A stretch of DNA of 64,000 nt from Sphingobacterium faecale (GCF_016746095.1 NZ_JAERTY010000010.1:124001-188000); one strand, 5' to 3'. Shown: positions 17,358-27,733, counted from the stretch's first letter. The notes: generated by a model from the letters alone, not told the origin. Made by a program: numbers and translations.

Positions 17358-18611
17358 TTATTTTATAATCTTTTTGAAAGTACTTCCAATCTCATAAAAG
17401 GTGAGTTCAGATAGCATTACGTTCATAACTCCCCCCCAAGTTGAGTTCACTTTAAACCTTATGTACTGATATTGATCGATATTCCCCACAAATGTCTGGT
17501 ACTCTCCAACTCGACCGACGGCTATATCTTCTGCTGTCAGTCCCGCTGAATTTGAAGGCTTTACGGACTCGTAGCTTCCCAACAAATGCCATCCATCAAA
17601 ACTACCATCACTATTAGGATCATTAGATCCATAAATCTCATAAGTTTTTGGCGCCCCTGATGAAAATAGCCAAGCGTCCGCATGAGAAAGTTGATTGACC
17701 CGAACCTTGCTCAACGTCTTTTTCTCTCCCAAGTTTATGGTAAACCAATTCGGAAGTTTCAAATTAGGCGCATTTTCACTTACATAAAAGATATGATCAA
17801 CATGATTTGATATTCCGTCCCAAAGGTTTTTGATTCCCCACGAATCAAAAAGCGGTTGATAGGTATCCGTAGGCAAAGGATAGTGTTTGAATTTTGCTTT
17901 ATCTGACTCCTTTTCAGACAGTACTTCTTCAAATTGTTCGGCCGGTGACGAAAACTTATCCACAAACAGCGTATCGGGTACATAATATGACTTATAGGTA
18001 AACTGGCCCCCTTGCGGAAAATCGGGAATAATTGACAACTCGTCCGAAGCAGGAAAAACTAATGTTCTCGTCATATTCTTATTATCTATATATTGTACTT
18101 CCACGCTCTCCAAAGTTTCATCAGCAGGTCCCCAAAGAACCTCAACATCACTCCCTTCTCTATTTATCAGCTTATAGGATCTATTATATAACGACCCTGC
18201 GTACAATGCCCCATATGACCGTCCCACCACTTCAGTGCGTATGGAAGTATTTCCCTTATTGTCATACTGGAGCACTTCAAAATTATAAGAACCTTCTGGG
18301 AGGTTGCTAACCATCACCTTTACAGTATCTATATTCTCTGTCTTATTCAACTCGCCTTCAACAGAATCTGCTCTATTGTTCCAGTACACTTTGTATTTTC
18401 TTACTTTAGGATCCGATATTAGCAACCATTGCAGCTGAATACGATCTCTGCCTACAAAAGCTTTTAAAGAATCGGCTTTGCTGATGTATATTTTTTCCCC
18501 TCCTTCCAAAAATTCAGCGTAAGTTGAATCCATTTTTTTACAACCGATCACTGTAAAAACAAACAGCAAAACTACCGGTATATATAATTTAGAATGTATC
18601 ATGGCTATCAT
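17358..18611 (-). CDS. SusE-position surface lipoprotein (DUF4998-like + DUF5000-like)
   Basis: The 417-residue protein has a lipoprotein signal with lipobox VIGCKK (Cys24), so it is probably surface-exposed and outer-membrane anchored. The N-terminal part (about 30-130) looks like a fibronectin-type DUF4998 module (RIQLQWLLISDPKVRKYKVY). The C-terminal 150 residues form a discoidin-like DUF5000 domain with NWFTINLGEKKTLSKVRVNQ. It is likely a glycan-binding protein accompanying SusCD. A second ATG at 18602 is an alternative start. Its stop-to-start gap with the preceding lipoprotein gene is 3 bases, consistent with tight co-expression. Confidence 0.82.
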   Translation of the reverse strand: MIAMIHSKLYIPVVLLFVFTVIGCKKMDSTYAEFLEGGEKIYISKADSLKAFVGRDRIQLQWLLISDPKVRKYKVYWNNRADSVEGELNKTENIDTVKVMVSNLPEGSYNFEVLQYDNKGNTSIRTEVVGRSYGALYAGSLYNRSYKLINREGSDVEVLWGPADETLESVEVQYIDNKNMTRTLVFPASDELSIIPDFPQGGQFTYKSYYVPDTLFVDKFSSPAEQFEEVLSEKESDKAKFKHYPLPTDTYQPLFDSWGIKNLWDGISNHVDHIFYVSENAPNLKLPNWFTINLGEKKTLSKVRVNQLSHADAWLFSSGAPKTYEIYGSNDPNSDGSFDGWHLLGSYESVKPSNSAGLTAEDIAVGRVGEYQTFVGNIDQYQYIRFKVNSTWGGVMNVMLSELTFYEIGSTFKKIIK

Positions 18612-18614
18612 ATT

Positions 18615-19808
18615 TTAATCAACTTGTTGTCCCCATAATGTTAACTCCGACAATGCGATATTTACCCTTGCCCCATATGTTCGAGTGGTTTTGAATCGTA
18701 TATAGCGATAAGCTGGTAAATTAACAGGAAAATCATAGTCTTCTCCCGCTATGGCTACGCGAATATCTTCATCGCTCAAACTTCCCGTTGGCAGACCAGA
18801 AGGTTTTACTGACGTATAGTCACCCAACTTGGTCCAAGAGTCCCATTCGCCATTCTGAGAAGGATTATTACTGCCCCAGATCTCAAATGTTAAAGGTGTA
18901 CCTCCCGTATACATGAACGACTTATCGTGATTTAACTGATTCACGCGAATGCGGCTAAAAATATACTTTTTGCCAAGATCTATCGTAAACCAGTTAGGCA
19001 GAGCTAAATTTTCAGGCTTAGATGGATGTCCCCAAAAAATCTTTGAGGTCGTATTGTCCCATAAATTTTCTAATGCCCAAGAGTCAAATTCGGGAATATA
19101 GGTATCATTAAACAACTTCGCATTTTTCCAATCGGATTTGTCAATAATCCGTTCATACAATGGTGTCATTGTTCGTTTCAGCGTATCGGATGAGTTATTC
19201 CACTTATCCGAAAAATAAAACGCAAACTCCGTAGATACATTTTCCAGTCCCCGAATGGAGTATCGTTTCTCTGGAGCATTAGAATACAATCTATCATAAT
19301 TAATCCAGTTACCTTCATTATCCTTTATCATCGTATGTAAAATCAACTCCGCTTTGTCAGTATTAGAAAACACAGCATGTACCCCACCAAAAGTCTCGCT
19401 AACGTTTAACGTTTCGAAGACATCATGAATTAAAGCAGATAAAGGGTGAATATCAACCTCTACAGGGGCAGAACTAACTTCTGAACGCGATACCGAATAC
19501 AGCTGGACATGGTGCTGCTCCGATCTACCAAAACCCTCAATTTCAATATAATTAGTGTATGTTGAAGCTTTTACCGATTTTTTCTGTCCGTTAGAAAGTA
19601 TATATTCACCTCTTATGTACAATATATTTGGATCATCAGGCAGACTGTAGTATACTTTAGCTGCACCAGGTAAATTTTCAACATTAACAACTTTTATCTG
19701 TTGGGGAATTGCCCCATTGTTCTCTAATGGTTCTTGCTTATCAGCTGAGCAAGAGAAACCTATACTTATTAAAAGTATAAATCCCATAAATCTTAAAATA
19801 TTTTTCAT
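18615..19808 (-). CDS. SusE-position surface lipoprotein (DUF4959/DUF5126/DUF5000-like)
   Basis: The 397-residue protein has lipobox GFSCSA (Cys20). Beta-rich N-terminal modules (about 35-230) resemble DUF4959 and DUF5126. The C-terminal domain has NWFTIDLGKKYIFSRIRVNQ, the same discoidin-like fold as in the next gene, with matching WxLxNLWD and SVKPSG positions. Two surface proteins with related binding domains suggest recognition of one polymer by several sites. It follows susD by 11 bases. Confidence 0.82.
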   Translation of the reverse strand: MKNILRFMGFILLISIGFSCSADKQEPLENNGAIPQQIKVVNVENLPGAAKVYYSLPDDPNILYIRGEYILSNGQKKSVKASTYTNYIEIEGFGRSEQHHVQLYSVSRSEVSSAPVEVDIHPLSALIHDVFETLNVSETFGGVHAVFSNTDKAELILHTMIKDNEGNWINYDRLYSNAPEKRYSIRGLENVSTEFAFYFSDKWNNSSDTLKRTMTPLYERIIDKSDWKNAKLFNDTYIPEFDSWALENLWDNTTSKIFWGHPSKPENLALPNWFTIDLGKKYIFSRIRVNQLNHDKSFMYTGGTPLTFEIWGSNNPSQNGEWDSWTKLGDYTSVKPSGLPTGSLSDEDIRVAIAGEDYDFPVNLPAYRYIRFKTTRTYGARVNIALSELTLWGQQVD

Positions 19809-19819
19809 AATATAAATTG

Positions 19820-21721
19820 CTACCAGCCGGGGTTTTGAACTAAATTCTTATTCACAACGATATCGCTCTCTCTTATTGGCCAGAAATAATCCTTCAACCC
19901 AAATTTTTGAGAGAACAGTAGTTTTCTTCGGTAATATGATGCTGAAGAAGATTGATCAACATCCCAACCATATATGGGAGAATTCAGAATTTCAGGGGCA
20001 AGCTTCCATCTTCTCAAATCCCAGAAACGCTCACCTTCTAATGCCATTTCAATCATCCTTTCCCGCTGAATAATAGAACGCAACCCTTCTTTGGAGTTAA
20101 ACTTATTCGGATTTTTTGAAAAATCTGTCCAAGCAGCCTTTACCCCTTTTAAACCAGCTTTGCTACGGACCAAATCAATATACTCGAACGACTTATCGTT
20201 GGGGCCTGAAACTTCATTTAAAGCCTCTGCATATAATAAATAAAGATCAGATAACCGCAACATAACCCAAGGCCAATTGATAGAGGTATAGGTACTGGTA
20301 TTCTGAGATGTATTGCTGATATTTATATACTTTTTAGCATAATAACCAGTAACAGAATGCCAGCCCACACCTTCTTTCCCACCTATCTGCTCACTCTTGA
20401 TTTGTAAATAATGAGGATTTGTATCGTCGTAGCGGCCATTCCCATACCAGATCCCTCCATCAAACCCTAAAGAACCATAAAACCTTGACTCTCTATCGAA
20501 ATTTAATACGGCAGTCGTATAACCTTCTTTGATTTTAAAACGATCCTGGGACTCTGCGGTTCTTATAGAAAACCGATCAGTATAAGGATAGGTAATATCT
20601 TCGTCTATTGGAACACCATTTTTCGTATAAAAAAGTTCTGCGATTTTCATCGTTACCCCAATACTTCCATTAGGTTCTGAATTCCCCATATTACTACGTT
20701 CCAAAACCCGTGGAGCAGACCAGACCTGCAACTCTCTGGTATTGCTTAACGTATTAGCCCATATTATTTCCTTATTCCAACGTTCAGTAAGGGTACCCCT
20801 ATTATTTAACTGAATACGTGTTTCCTCCGAAATATTTCTAGTTTGTTGGGTCAATTCAAATTCAAACAAATCATATCCAGCTTCCCTACATAGGGCAATC
20901 GCATCTTCACAAGCCTTAACTGCCGACTCCCATTTCGTTTGATTCTGTCCATCTAGATCGAATAAAGCCTGCCCATCTTTATTCTTAAAACTACTATACT
21001 CGGTATTATTATTGAACAAAGGACTCGCAGCATACATCAGGACTTTAGCTTTCATCGTCAATGCAATCGGTCTAGTTATTCTACCCAACTCAGCATTTTC
21101 ATCACGTACTTCCAAAGGAAGATCCTGCGCAGCCCCGTCCATTGTAGACACCACATAATCAAAAACTTCTTGAACGGGTTTTCTAAAGACTCTTACTGCT
21201 TCTCCAGAAGCTGAAATGGGTAGATTTTTGTCTACAATAGGAATTGGCCCATACATGCGTAAAAGATAGAAGTGGTAGTAGGCTTTTAAAAATTTAACCT
21301 CAGAGCGCCATTGTTCCCTTTCCATAAAATCGATATCTGGAACTTTGTCCAAATTTTCCAAGAAAATGTTACACTGACTAATAGCCTGCCACAAAGCTGT
21401 TGAGTTGTTATATCCATTCCAATAGTCAAGCAATGGATTATTGATATTCTGCGTTCCTAAAGCTACCTGCCAATTTGCCCACCATGATTTGTCCGTCGAC
21501 AACCATAATTCATCTCCGCCAAACAGACCTGGGTCTGCGTACATATTTCCAGATCTGGGCAAAAATGAATAGCAGGTAAATAAATATTTTTCCGCCGTGC
21601 TACGCATCCTAAATGCATAATCTATAGTTGCAATATTATCAGGGACAATATCTAAATATTTTTGACATGAGCTGGAACCAACAATAAGACCAACTAATAG
21701 AAATAATTTTAATCTTTTCAT
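19820..21721 (-). CDS. SusD/RagB family nutrient-binding outer-membrane lipoprotein
   Basis: The 633-residue protein has a lipoprotein signal (SSSCQK, Cys19). The SusD-like N-terminal domain is recognisable in AYYHFYLLRMYGPIP and the C-terminal RagB/SusD domain in ERMIEMALEGERFWDLRRWK. SusD proteins sit as lids on SusC and bind the incoming glycan or oligosaccharide at the cell surface. Its gene follows susC by 10 bases. The length is slightly above the usual 500-600 residues. Confidence 0.95.
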   Translation of the reverse strand: MKRLKLFLLVGLIVGSSSCQKYLDIVPDNIATIDYAFRMRSTAEKYLFTCYSFLPRSGNMYADPGLFGGDELWLSTDKSWWANWQVALGTQNINNPLLDYWNGYNNSTALWQAISQCNIFLENLDKVPDIDFMEREQWRSEVKFLKAYYHFYLLRMYGPIPIVDKNLPISASGEAVRVFRKPVQEVFDYVVSTMDGAAQDLPLEVRDENAELGRITRPIALTMKAKVLMYAASPLFNNNTEYSSFKNKDGQALFDLDGQNQTKWESAVKACEDAIALCREAGYDLFEFELTQQTRNISEETRIQLNNRGTLTERWNKEIIWANTLSNTRELQVWSAPRVLERSNMGNSEPNGSIGVTMKIAELFYTKNGVPIDEDITYPYTDRFSIRTAESQDRFKIKEGYTTAVLNFDRESRFYGSLGFDGGIWYGNGRYDDTNPHYLQIKSEQIGGKEGVGWHSVTGYYAKKYINISNTSQNTSTYTSINWPWVMLRLSDLYLLYAEALNEVSGPNDKSFEYIDLVRSKAGLKGVKAAWTDFSKNPNKFNSKEGLRSIIQRERMIEMALEGERFWDLRRWKLAPEILNSPIYGWDVDQSSSASYYRRKLLFSQKFGLKDYFWPIRESDIVVNKNLVQNPGW

Positions 21722-21731
21722 CTTCTGCGAT

Positions 21732-24700
21732 TTAAAAAGTCATATTTATACCCAAATTAAAGACACGCTGAAGAGGATAACCTAATCCATTACCACCCAT
21801 CTCAATATCCCATAACTTGAATCCACTAAACAGTAATAAATTGGATCCTGAAACATAGAAGCGTGCGGTTTTAGCTTTAATTCTACTGGTTATTCTTTCT
21901 GGTAAACTATAGCCTAATTCGGCTTGTTTCAACCTTAGAAAAGCGCCATTTCTTAACCATTTTGTACTGGATTGCACATTGTTGGTCTGACTCTCCGTAC
22001 TTAGTCTTGGCCATAAAGCATATAAATCAGGATTATCCATCGAATAATGACTATCCGCAAAAGCTTTTAATATTTGCTTGCCACCTACAAACGGCTCTAG
22101 GTTTACTGCACCTGCACCTGTATCAGTAAAACCTCCTAACCAAAAAGAAGATTGTGCGGATCCCTGTAAAAATGCAGAAATATCAAAACCTTTGTACCCT
22201 AATGAAATTCCCCCTCCATAAATTATCTCTGGTGTTAATGGCAAGCCAATAGGCACCAAATCTAATTCTGAGATCTGTCCATCACCATTGACATCTTTAT
22301 ATTTTATATCACCCGCAATATTTTTTACCCCAAAATTTTGTATTGGTGAATTGGCCACTTCATTATCGTCCACGAATAATCTTTCTGCAATATATCCCCA
22401 TGGCTGGCTAATAGAATATCCGACACGGGATCTCCACCATTCCTTTTCATAAGTCGGCTCTTCAAAAACGCTAACTTTATTGGAAGCATAAGTAAAGTTT
22501 CCACGTGCTTGTATCCATATGCCATTATCATAGGTGTCGCTATAATCCAAGGAAAACTCCACACCACTACCTTTCACTTCACCAACATTGGCCCTAACTG
22601 GCGCAGTTAATCCCATAGTGCTTGGGATATCTGCACGATCCATAAGGATATTCGTACGTTTCTCTTTAAAGTAATCGACAATAAAATTCATCTTATTTAA
22701 GAGGCCTAATTCCAGCGCCACGTTGGTTTTGTAAGATTTTTCCCACGTAATGTCGGTATTAGAATATCGAGTTACGTTAATACCATTTAAACCACGACCA
22801 TACTCTCTACCAAAATATGCGGCCCTTGCTGCATTATTCATATCCACATTAGATAAATAGAAGAAACGATCATCAGCTAAACCGATGGCATCATTACCCA
22901 CCAAACCATAAGTTCCCCTAAGCTTGAAGTTTGTAAATATAGGTTTAAGGGTTGACCAGAACTGCTCATTCGTTACGTTCCAGGCTAAACCAAATGATGG
23001 AAAAAAACCAAATCTTTTATCTTCATAAAACCGTTCCGAGCCGTTATATCCAAAATTGAACTCCGCAAAATATCTGTTATCATACGAATAGGTCCCCCGA
23101 CCCGAAATACCCATGTTACGAGATGGCAATGACAGCTGTAGACTACCCGCTCTAGCATCTGTACCGGATCGCAATATAGAGACCAACATGGCAGAAATAC
23201 TATGCTTATCACCGAATACTTTGTTATAATTCAGTGCACTTTCCATATAAAAAACGGAGTTTTGCTGCCGTAAATCGGGATTTAATGTGAAGCTCAAGAA
23301 TTCCTCACCGGAAGCTTCGTTCAGTGCCTCTAATGAATATTGCAAAGTTCTTTTATCATAGGAAGTTAGTGCATAAAAGAAGGGTTTATAGGCCCGTTCA
23401 ATATCATAACGAGATACGCGATTGGTATTAAACATCGTTCTAAATTTCAATCCTTCCACCAAGAAATCTAAATCCTGCTTTAATTCTAACTGCGCCATCA
23501 TTAAAGAACGAGTATAATCCTTGTATCCCTTCACCATATCCGCATAAGGATTTAAGTAAGACCGTCCCTTTACTCCACCAAAAAGTATGTGCTGCACGTG
23601 TTTGTGATCTTCATCGATAGGATAAAAAGGAAGAAAATCAACTGGATTAGACCGAATTACAGTTTTGTAAACCTCTGCACCCCCTTGCAATGGTCCTGTG
23701 TAATCGTCAAAGTTGCCATTCAATCGAACGATTAGCTCTGTACTTTTTGTCAAATTAATGTTCACGTTGGCGCGTAACGTATAACTCTGTAAATTGATAT
23801 TATTGTTAAAATTATTGATTCCATTTACACGTAAAACACCATTATCTTTAGCATATGAACCTGCCACATAATATCGGGCAACTTTCCCACCTCCATTCAC
23901 ATTCAAGTTATAACGGTGATTTATTGTATTTTCCTTAAACAGATACCCCCTCCAGTCCACCGAAGGAAAAATGATAGGGTCTACCCCTTCACGGGTCATG
24001 TCAATTTTCTCTCTACTATACAGTGGTACTTCAAATGGATTCCTAGCATACTGTGCTTCATTATAAAGCTCCATATAACGGACAGGATCTGCAAATTCCA
24101 CATTTTTTGTAGGTGCTGACAGTGAGCTTTCTGCTCTAAAAGAAATACTAGCAGCACCCTCTTTACCTTGCTTGGTAACTACATAGATTACCCCATTTGC
24201 ACCTCTCGCTCCGTACAACGACGTCGCAGAAGCGTCCTTCATAATGGTAAAACTCTCAATATCATCTGGCCTCAAACGAGCTAATTCCGTAGTACTAAGC
24301 TCCATCCCATCAATTAATATCAACGGATCCACCTTTCCTGTACCAAAAGAAGTAACACCTCTGATAAAAAAATCAGCATTATCTTGCCCTGGCTCACCAC
24401 TTCGTTGATACGCAATAATACCTGCTGCCTGACCAGCCAATGCCGTTGTAAGATTAGAGGAAGGAATACGCAAGTTGGATGGCTTGATTGTACTGGCGGC
24501 CCCTACTACTTCAGACTTTTTTTGCGTTCCAAAAGCAACGACCACCACCTCATCTATGTCACTGACGGCCTCCTTCAGGATAACCTGCAAAAAACTCTGA
24601 TTACCTACCAACACCTCCTGACCTACATAACCTCTGCTCGTAAAAATCAACACAGCGTTATTGGGGACATTAGTCATAGTAAAACTCCCCTTAATATCTG

Positions 24701-24950
24701 TTTTCGTAGTCAAACTAGCATTCTGGAATTTGATAGTCACTCCAGACAAGGCATTACCCAAGCTATCTTGGACTACTCCTTTCACAGATATAGCTTCCTG
24801 TGAAAAACCGGAAACAAAAAGAACCAAAAAAGCTAACACGAGAGCTGCTTTCTTCAGTTCGTAGAGAACAAGCATAGACTTGTTCTTCTCTAAAAATCTG
24901 CAAATATCCTGCACATTTTGAGATTTTAATAAATAATTTGGTTTAATCAT
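21732..24950 (-). CDS. SusC/RagA family TonB-dependent outer-membrane transporter
   Basis: The 1072-residue protein (from the ATG at 24950; 24992 would add 14 residues) has a signal-like hydrophobic stretch after an N-terminal extension. A carboxypeptidase-regulatory-like domain begins ISVKGVVQDSLGNALSGVTI. A TonB-box-like acidic motif (SDIDEVVVVAFG) precedes a plug containing the SusC signature (IKDASATSLYGARGANGVI, here MKDASATSLYGARGANG). A 22-strand barrel follows and ends in aromatic NLGINMTF. It imports PUL-derived glycans across the outer membrane with TonB energy and pairs with the adjacent SusD. Confidence 0.96.
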   Translation of the reverse strand: MIKPNYLLKSQNVQDICRFLEKNKSMLVLYELKKAALVLAFLVLFVSGFSQEAISVKGVVQDSLGNALSGVTIKFQNASLTTKTDIKGSFTMTNVPNNAVLIFTSRGYVGQEVLVGNQSFLQVILKEAVSDIDEVVVVAFGTQKKSEVVGAASTIKPSNLRIPSSNLTTALAGQAAGIIAYQRSGEPGQDNADFFIRGVTSFGTGKVDPLILIDGMELSTTELARLRPDDIESFTIMKDASATSLYGARGANGVIYVVTKQGKEGAASISFRAESSLSAPTKNVEFADPVRYMELYNEAQYARNPFEVPLYSREKIDMTREGVDPIIFPSVDWRGYLFKENTINHRYNLNVNGGGKVARYYVAGSYAKDNGVLRVNGINNFNNNINLQSYTLRANVNINLTKSTELIVRLNGNFDDYTGPLQGGAEVYKTVIRSNPVDFLPFYPIDEDHKHVQHILFGGVKGRSYLNPYADMVKGYKDYTRSLMMAQLELKQDLDFLVEGLKFRTMFNTNRVSRYDIERAYKPFFYALTSYDKRTLQYSLEALNEASGEEFLSFTLNPDLRQQNSVFYMESALNYNKVFGDKHSISAMLVSILRSGTDARAGSLQLSLPSRNMGISGRGTYSYDNRYFAEFNFGYNGSERFYEDKRFGFFPSFGLAWNVTNEQFWSTLKPIFTNFKLRGTYGLVGNDAIGLADDRFFYLSNVDMNNAARAAYFGREYGRGLNGINVTRYSNTDITWEKSYKTNVALELGLLNKMNFIVDYFKEKRTNILMDRADIPSTMGLTAPVRANVGEVKGSGVEFSLDYSDTYDNGIWIQARGNFTYASNKVSVFEEPTYEKEWWRSRVGYSISQPWGYIAERLFVDDNEVANSPIQNFGVKNIAGDIKYKDVNGDGQISELDLVPIGLPLTPEIIYGGGISLGYKGFDISAFLQGSAQSSFWLGGFTDTGAGAVNLEPFVGGKQILKAFADSHYSMDNPDLYALWPRLSTESQTNNVQSSTKWLRNGAFLRLKQAELGYSLPERITSRIKAKTARFYVSGSNLLLFSGFKLWDIEMGGNGLGYPLQRVFNLGINMTF

Positions 24951-25016
24951 AATTTTGGTATTAAAAGAGATTATACATAGATTATACCGCACAAATCCAT
25001 CCTTAAAGTCTACAGA

Positions 25017-26555
25017 CTATAACTTATCGTAAACAGCATAACTTATTAAATGCAATGCGTATCCGTCTGCTGGATTCTTTATCTTCAATGTTAACTTTTG
25101 ATCCTTTTTATACAGATCATAGTTCCAATAGACATCCTTTCTACGAGTCAAATTCTTAGCCGGCATTCGTATTGTTTCAACGAACTTATCATCCAAAAAA
25201 GCCTCAACCTCCATGACATAGTCTGAATCAACATTTCCATTAAGGGCTTTAACTTCTCCCACTATGACAAGCCCCTCTCCATTGAATTTTAAATCAAACG
25301 TATCTGTAAATTCATGCCACAGTTCTTGCATCTTGTGAACAGACATATTTGGAAAGGAACGATTCAATTTAAGCTCTTTCGGAACTCTTACCTGAATAGT
25401 ATATTTATCTTCTTGAAGCTTCCCGGCATTTCTTACAATATTTTGTTTTGCTAATTCAAATGACATTTCACATGCCTTTTTAATAGATATCGAGGTGTAC
25501 ATAAATGGTGTATCTTCAATCTCATCAACTTCAGATATCCACTTAGCAGGAATATTTGAGTACCCTAACATCGTACCCAAAATACCAGCAGCACTAGACG
25601 GGTTACAATCAGAATCTTGTCCACAGCGTGTTGAAATATCCATAGTCTTACCCATATCCTGTTGACCGTACAAAAGTCCTATAACCACATATGCCGAATT
25701 CATTTTAGCATCTATATTAAAGTCACGATGCGCTCCATTTGGACATAAATCATTATTCCACTTATTTTCTAACAAGTGCCATGTCTTTTTCCAGTCATCA
25801 GGATAAGCACGATGCCAACGTATAACGTCGCGTATACACTCTCCGAATCCACTATGGTATGGTATTCCAGTTAAACCTTTGTTGACTATAGCATCAATAT
25901 TATCTTCGACAAATGCTAAAGCATACATATTGGCAATGTAAACCCCGCCGTATACCCCATCTCCATAGCACATGATCTGCCCTACATTATTTGCCAAGGC
26001 CGTAGCAACATGTGGCATACCGGGTGTAAATAAACCAATAAAGTCGGCCTCTATCTGAAAATCGATATCATCTGCATGAGGATTATTCTTCCAGTAACCT
26101 GTTTCGGGCCACCGCAACCCTTGCAAATAGTTATATCGCGCCACTTGATTTGCTTGGTCTAATGGAAAAGGAGCATTGGCCAAACTAGCCGCTAAGGTAT
26201 CCATAGGCACATTCAACCCATGCTGATAAAACTTATCCAAAAAAGTTAAATCAACATAGATATCATCATACAATCCAGGTACTCCTTTCATAGTTTTAGC
26301 TAAATAGCCATGATACCATGGGATATCAACCGAATCAGGTATTATCCGTCCTACGTACAAGAATTCGGTAGGCCCACCATAAGTGACACCTATCGTCTGT
26401 CCAACCCATCCTCCTTTTATTTTATCTCTTAGGGTCGACTCAGACAGCACCACTTTTTCTTGCGCCTGAACAGTAAGTCTGATGCAAAACATGGATAGTA
26501 AAAAAAAACTTACATATAAAGCTTGATGTAAATATTGTGTTTTTGAGCTGTTCAT
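25017..26555 (-). CDS. Exported ADP-ribosylglycohydrolase-fold protein
   Basis: The 512-residue protein has a signal peptide (about 1-32, ending VQAQ). The ADP-ribosylglycohydrolase (DraG/ARH) metal motifs are visible: GGWVGQTIGVTYGG, YDDIYVDLTFL (Asp97, Asp98, Asp102) and CGQDSDCNPSSAAG (Asp314, Asp316). A C-terminal beta domain of about 130 residues (from about 375) is extra. Export and a PUL context argue against protein de-ADP-ribosylation. It more likely hydrolyses a glycosidic bond in the imported glycan; this is inference. It lies directly upstream of susC. Confidence 0.85.
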   Translation of the reverse strand: MNSSKTQYLHQALYVSFFLLSMFCIRLTVQAQEKVVLSESTLRDKIKGGWVGQTIGVTYGGPTEFLYVGRIIPDSVDIPWYHGYLAKTMKGVPGLYDDIYVDLTFLDKFYQHGLNVPMDTLAASLANAPFPLDQANQVARYNYLQGLRWPETGYWKNNPHADDIDFQIEADFIGLFTPGMPHVATALANNVGQIMCYGDGVYGGVYIANMYALAFVEDNIDAIVNKGLTGIPYHSGFGECIRDVIRWHRAYPDDWKKTWHLLENKWNNDLCPNGAHRDFNIDAKMNSAYVVIGLLYGQQDMGKTMDISTRCGQDSDCNPSSAAGILGTMLGYSNIPAKWISEVDEIEDTPFMYTSISIKKACEMSFELAKQNIVRNAGKLQEDKYTIQVRVPKELKLNRSFPNMSVHKMQELWHEFTDTFDLKFNGEGLVIVGEVKALNGNVDSDYVMEVEAFLDDKFVETIRMPAKNLTRRKDVYWNYDLYKKDQKLTLKIKNPADGYALHLISYAVYDKL

Positions 26556-26596
26556 AAATCAGTAATTGGTTAAAAGGTGATTTCTTTAGAGATGAA

Positions 26597-27733
26597 CTAA
26601 TTAACCCACAACCCTTGCTTCTTATAGAAAGTATACTCGTACGCCGTATTCGTATAGTAACCATGCTGTATCACACCATCCATAAAAGCACTCCACCATG
26701 CACCACTTCTTTTTTGCACATTTGGATTATGATAAGATAGTGACGCAATGTCCGCCTGAATTCCAATTTTAACATTTGAATCAGCTTTCTTAAGTGCATT
26801 AAACACATAGTCATATGATTTAAAATAATCAGGTTGAAGCGTAGCGTCTCCCCAGTCTTGTGCAGCAGTCTGTACATAGTAAATATCAGGTTTAACTTCT
26901 TTGACAATACGCTCCATATCTAGGCCAAAGTGTTCCTTTATTTCTGCCATAGTACCTCCACGCACTCCCATTCCCCAAGACGCAAATAGAACATCGGGGT
27001 TAGAACTCTTAATTGCTTGCTTTATTTCCTTATTGAAATTAACGATAGCATCTGATCTAAACTCGATCCATTTTTTATACAGTTCAGTACTTTTTCTTAT
27101 CTCATCAAATGTATACACCTGGGATCCGGCAAGGTAAATCTTGTTGAATTTATTCAATGCATAAGCACTTACATCTCCATAAAACCCATTATTTGCCAAT
27201 GTCTTCCATTCGGGAAAGTAAGATTCCGCAAATTCGATTCCGACGAACTCTGGATAGTTTTTAATTATGTTTTTAACACGATTAGCCTGCCATTTTACAA
27301 AGTCTGGATGATGAAAAGAGTAAAAGTAAACACCTGGATAGGGGGTCATAAGTCCCATTTGCCAAGTATCCGGAAGGTCTGGCTTTTCATAAAAGCAATT
27401 TCCTAAAACCATTAACCAAATAGGAAAACCATTGTCCTTTAAAACTTTTAATAATTCGGGCTTTAATAAATTGTTATCCCGCTTACCATCCCAAAAATTA
27501 ACCAAAAACAAATGCACAGATTTTATATTTGCTTTCTTCAGGTCTTTGATTAACTGATCATAGGAAATACCCGAGTTGTAAAAGGCCAAAGGGTCTATCT
27601 GAATACTATTTCCATCAATATTCTTCCAAATTGTTGACTCCTCCTCTTTTGTTGGAGTATCACTGTTTGCTTTGCAGGACAAAAAAATGGTGCTCAACAC
27701 CAAAAACAGTGTAAGGGTATAAATAAATTTCAT
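26597..27733 (-). CDS. Putative TIM-barrel glycosidase-like lipoprotein (paralogue B)
   Basis: The 378-residue protein has a lipobox (TIFLSCKA, Cys20), so unlike its paralogue at 14839-16023 it is probably lipid-anchored. The barrel has the same blocks, including GNSIQIDP, NFWDGKRDNNLL, GIEFAESYFPEW (Glu170), GIQADIASLSYHNP and KKQGLW. Named family unknown to me. Two differently localised copies in one operon suggest sequential cleavage at the surface and in the periplasm, or different chain positions; this is inference. Confidence 0.7.
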   Translation of the reverse strand: MKFIYTLTLFLVLSTIFLSCKANSDTPTKEEESTIWKNIDGNSIQIDPLAFYNSGISYDQLIKDLKKANIKSVHLFLVNFWDGKRDNNLLKPELLKVLKDNGFPIWLMVLGNCFYEKPDLPDTWQMGLMTPYPGVYFYSFHHPDFVKWQANRVKNIIKNYPEFVGIEFAESYFPEWKTLANNGFYGDVSAYALNKFNKIYLAGSQVYTFDEIRKSTELYKKWIEFRSDAIVNFNKEIKQAIKSSNPDVLFASWGMGVRGGTMAEIKEHFGLDMERIVKEVKPDIYYVQTAAQDWGDATLQPDYFKSYDYVFNALKKADSNVKIGIQADIASLSYHNPNVQKRSGAWWSAFMDGVIQHGYYTNTAYEYTFYKKQGLWVN

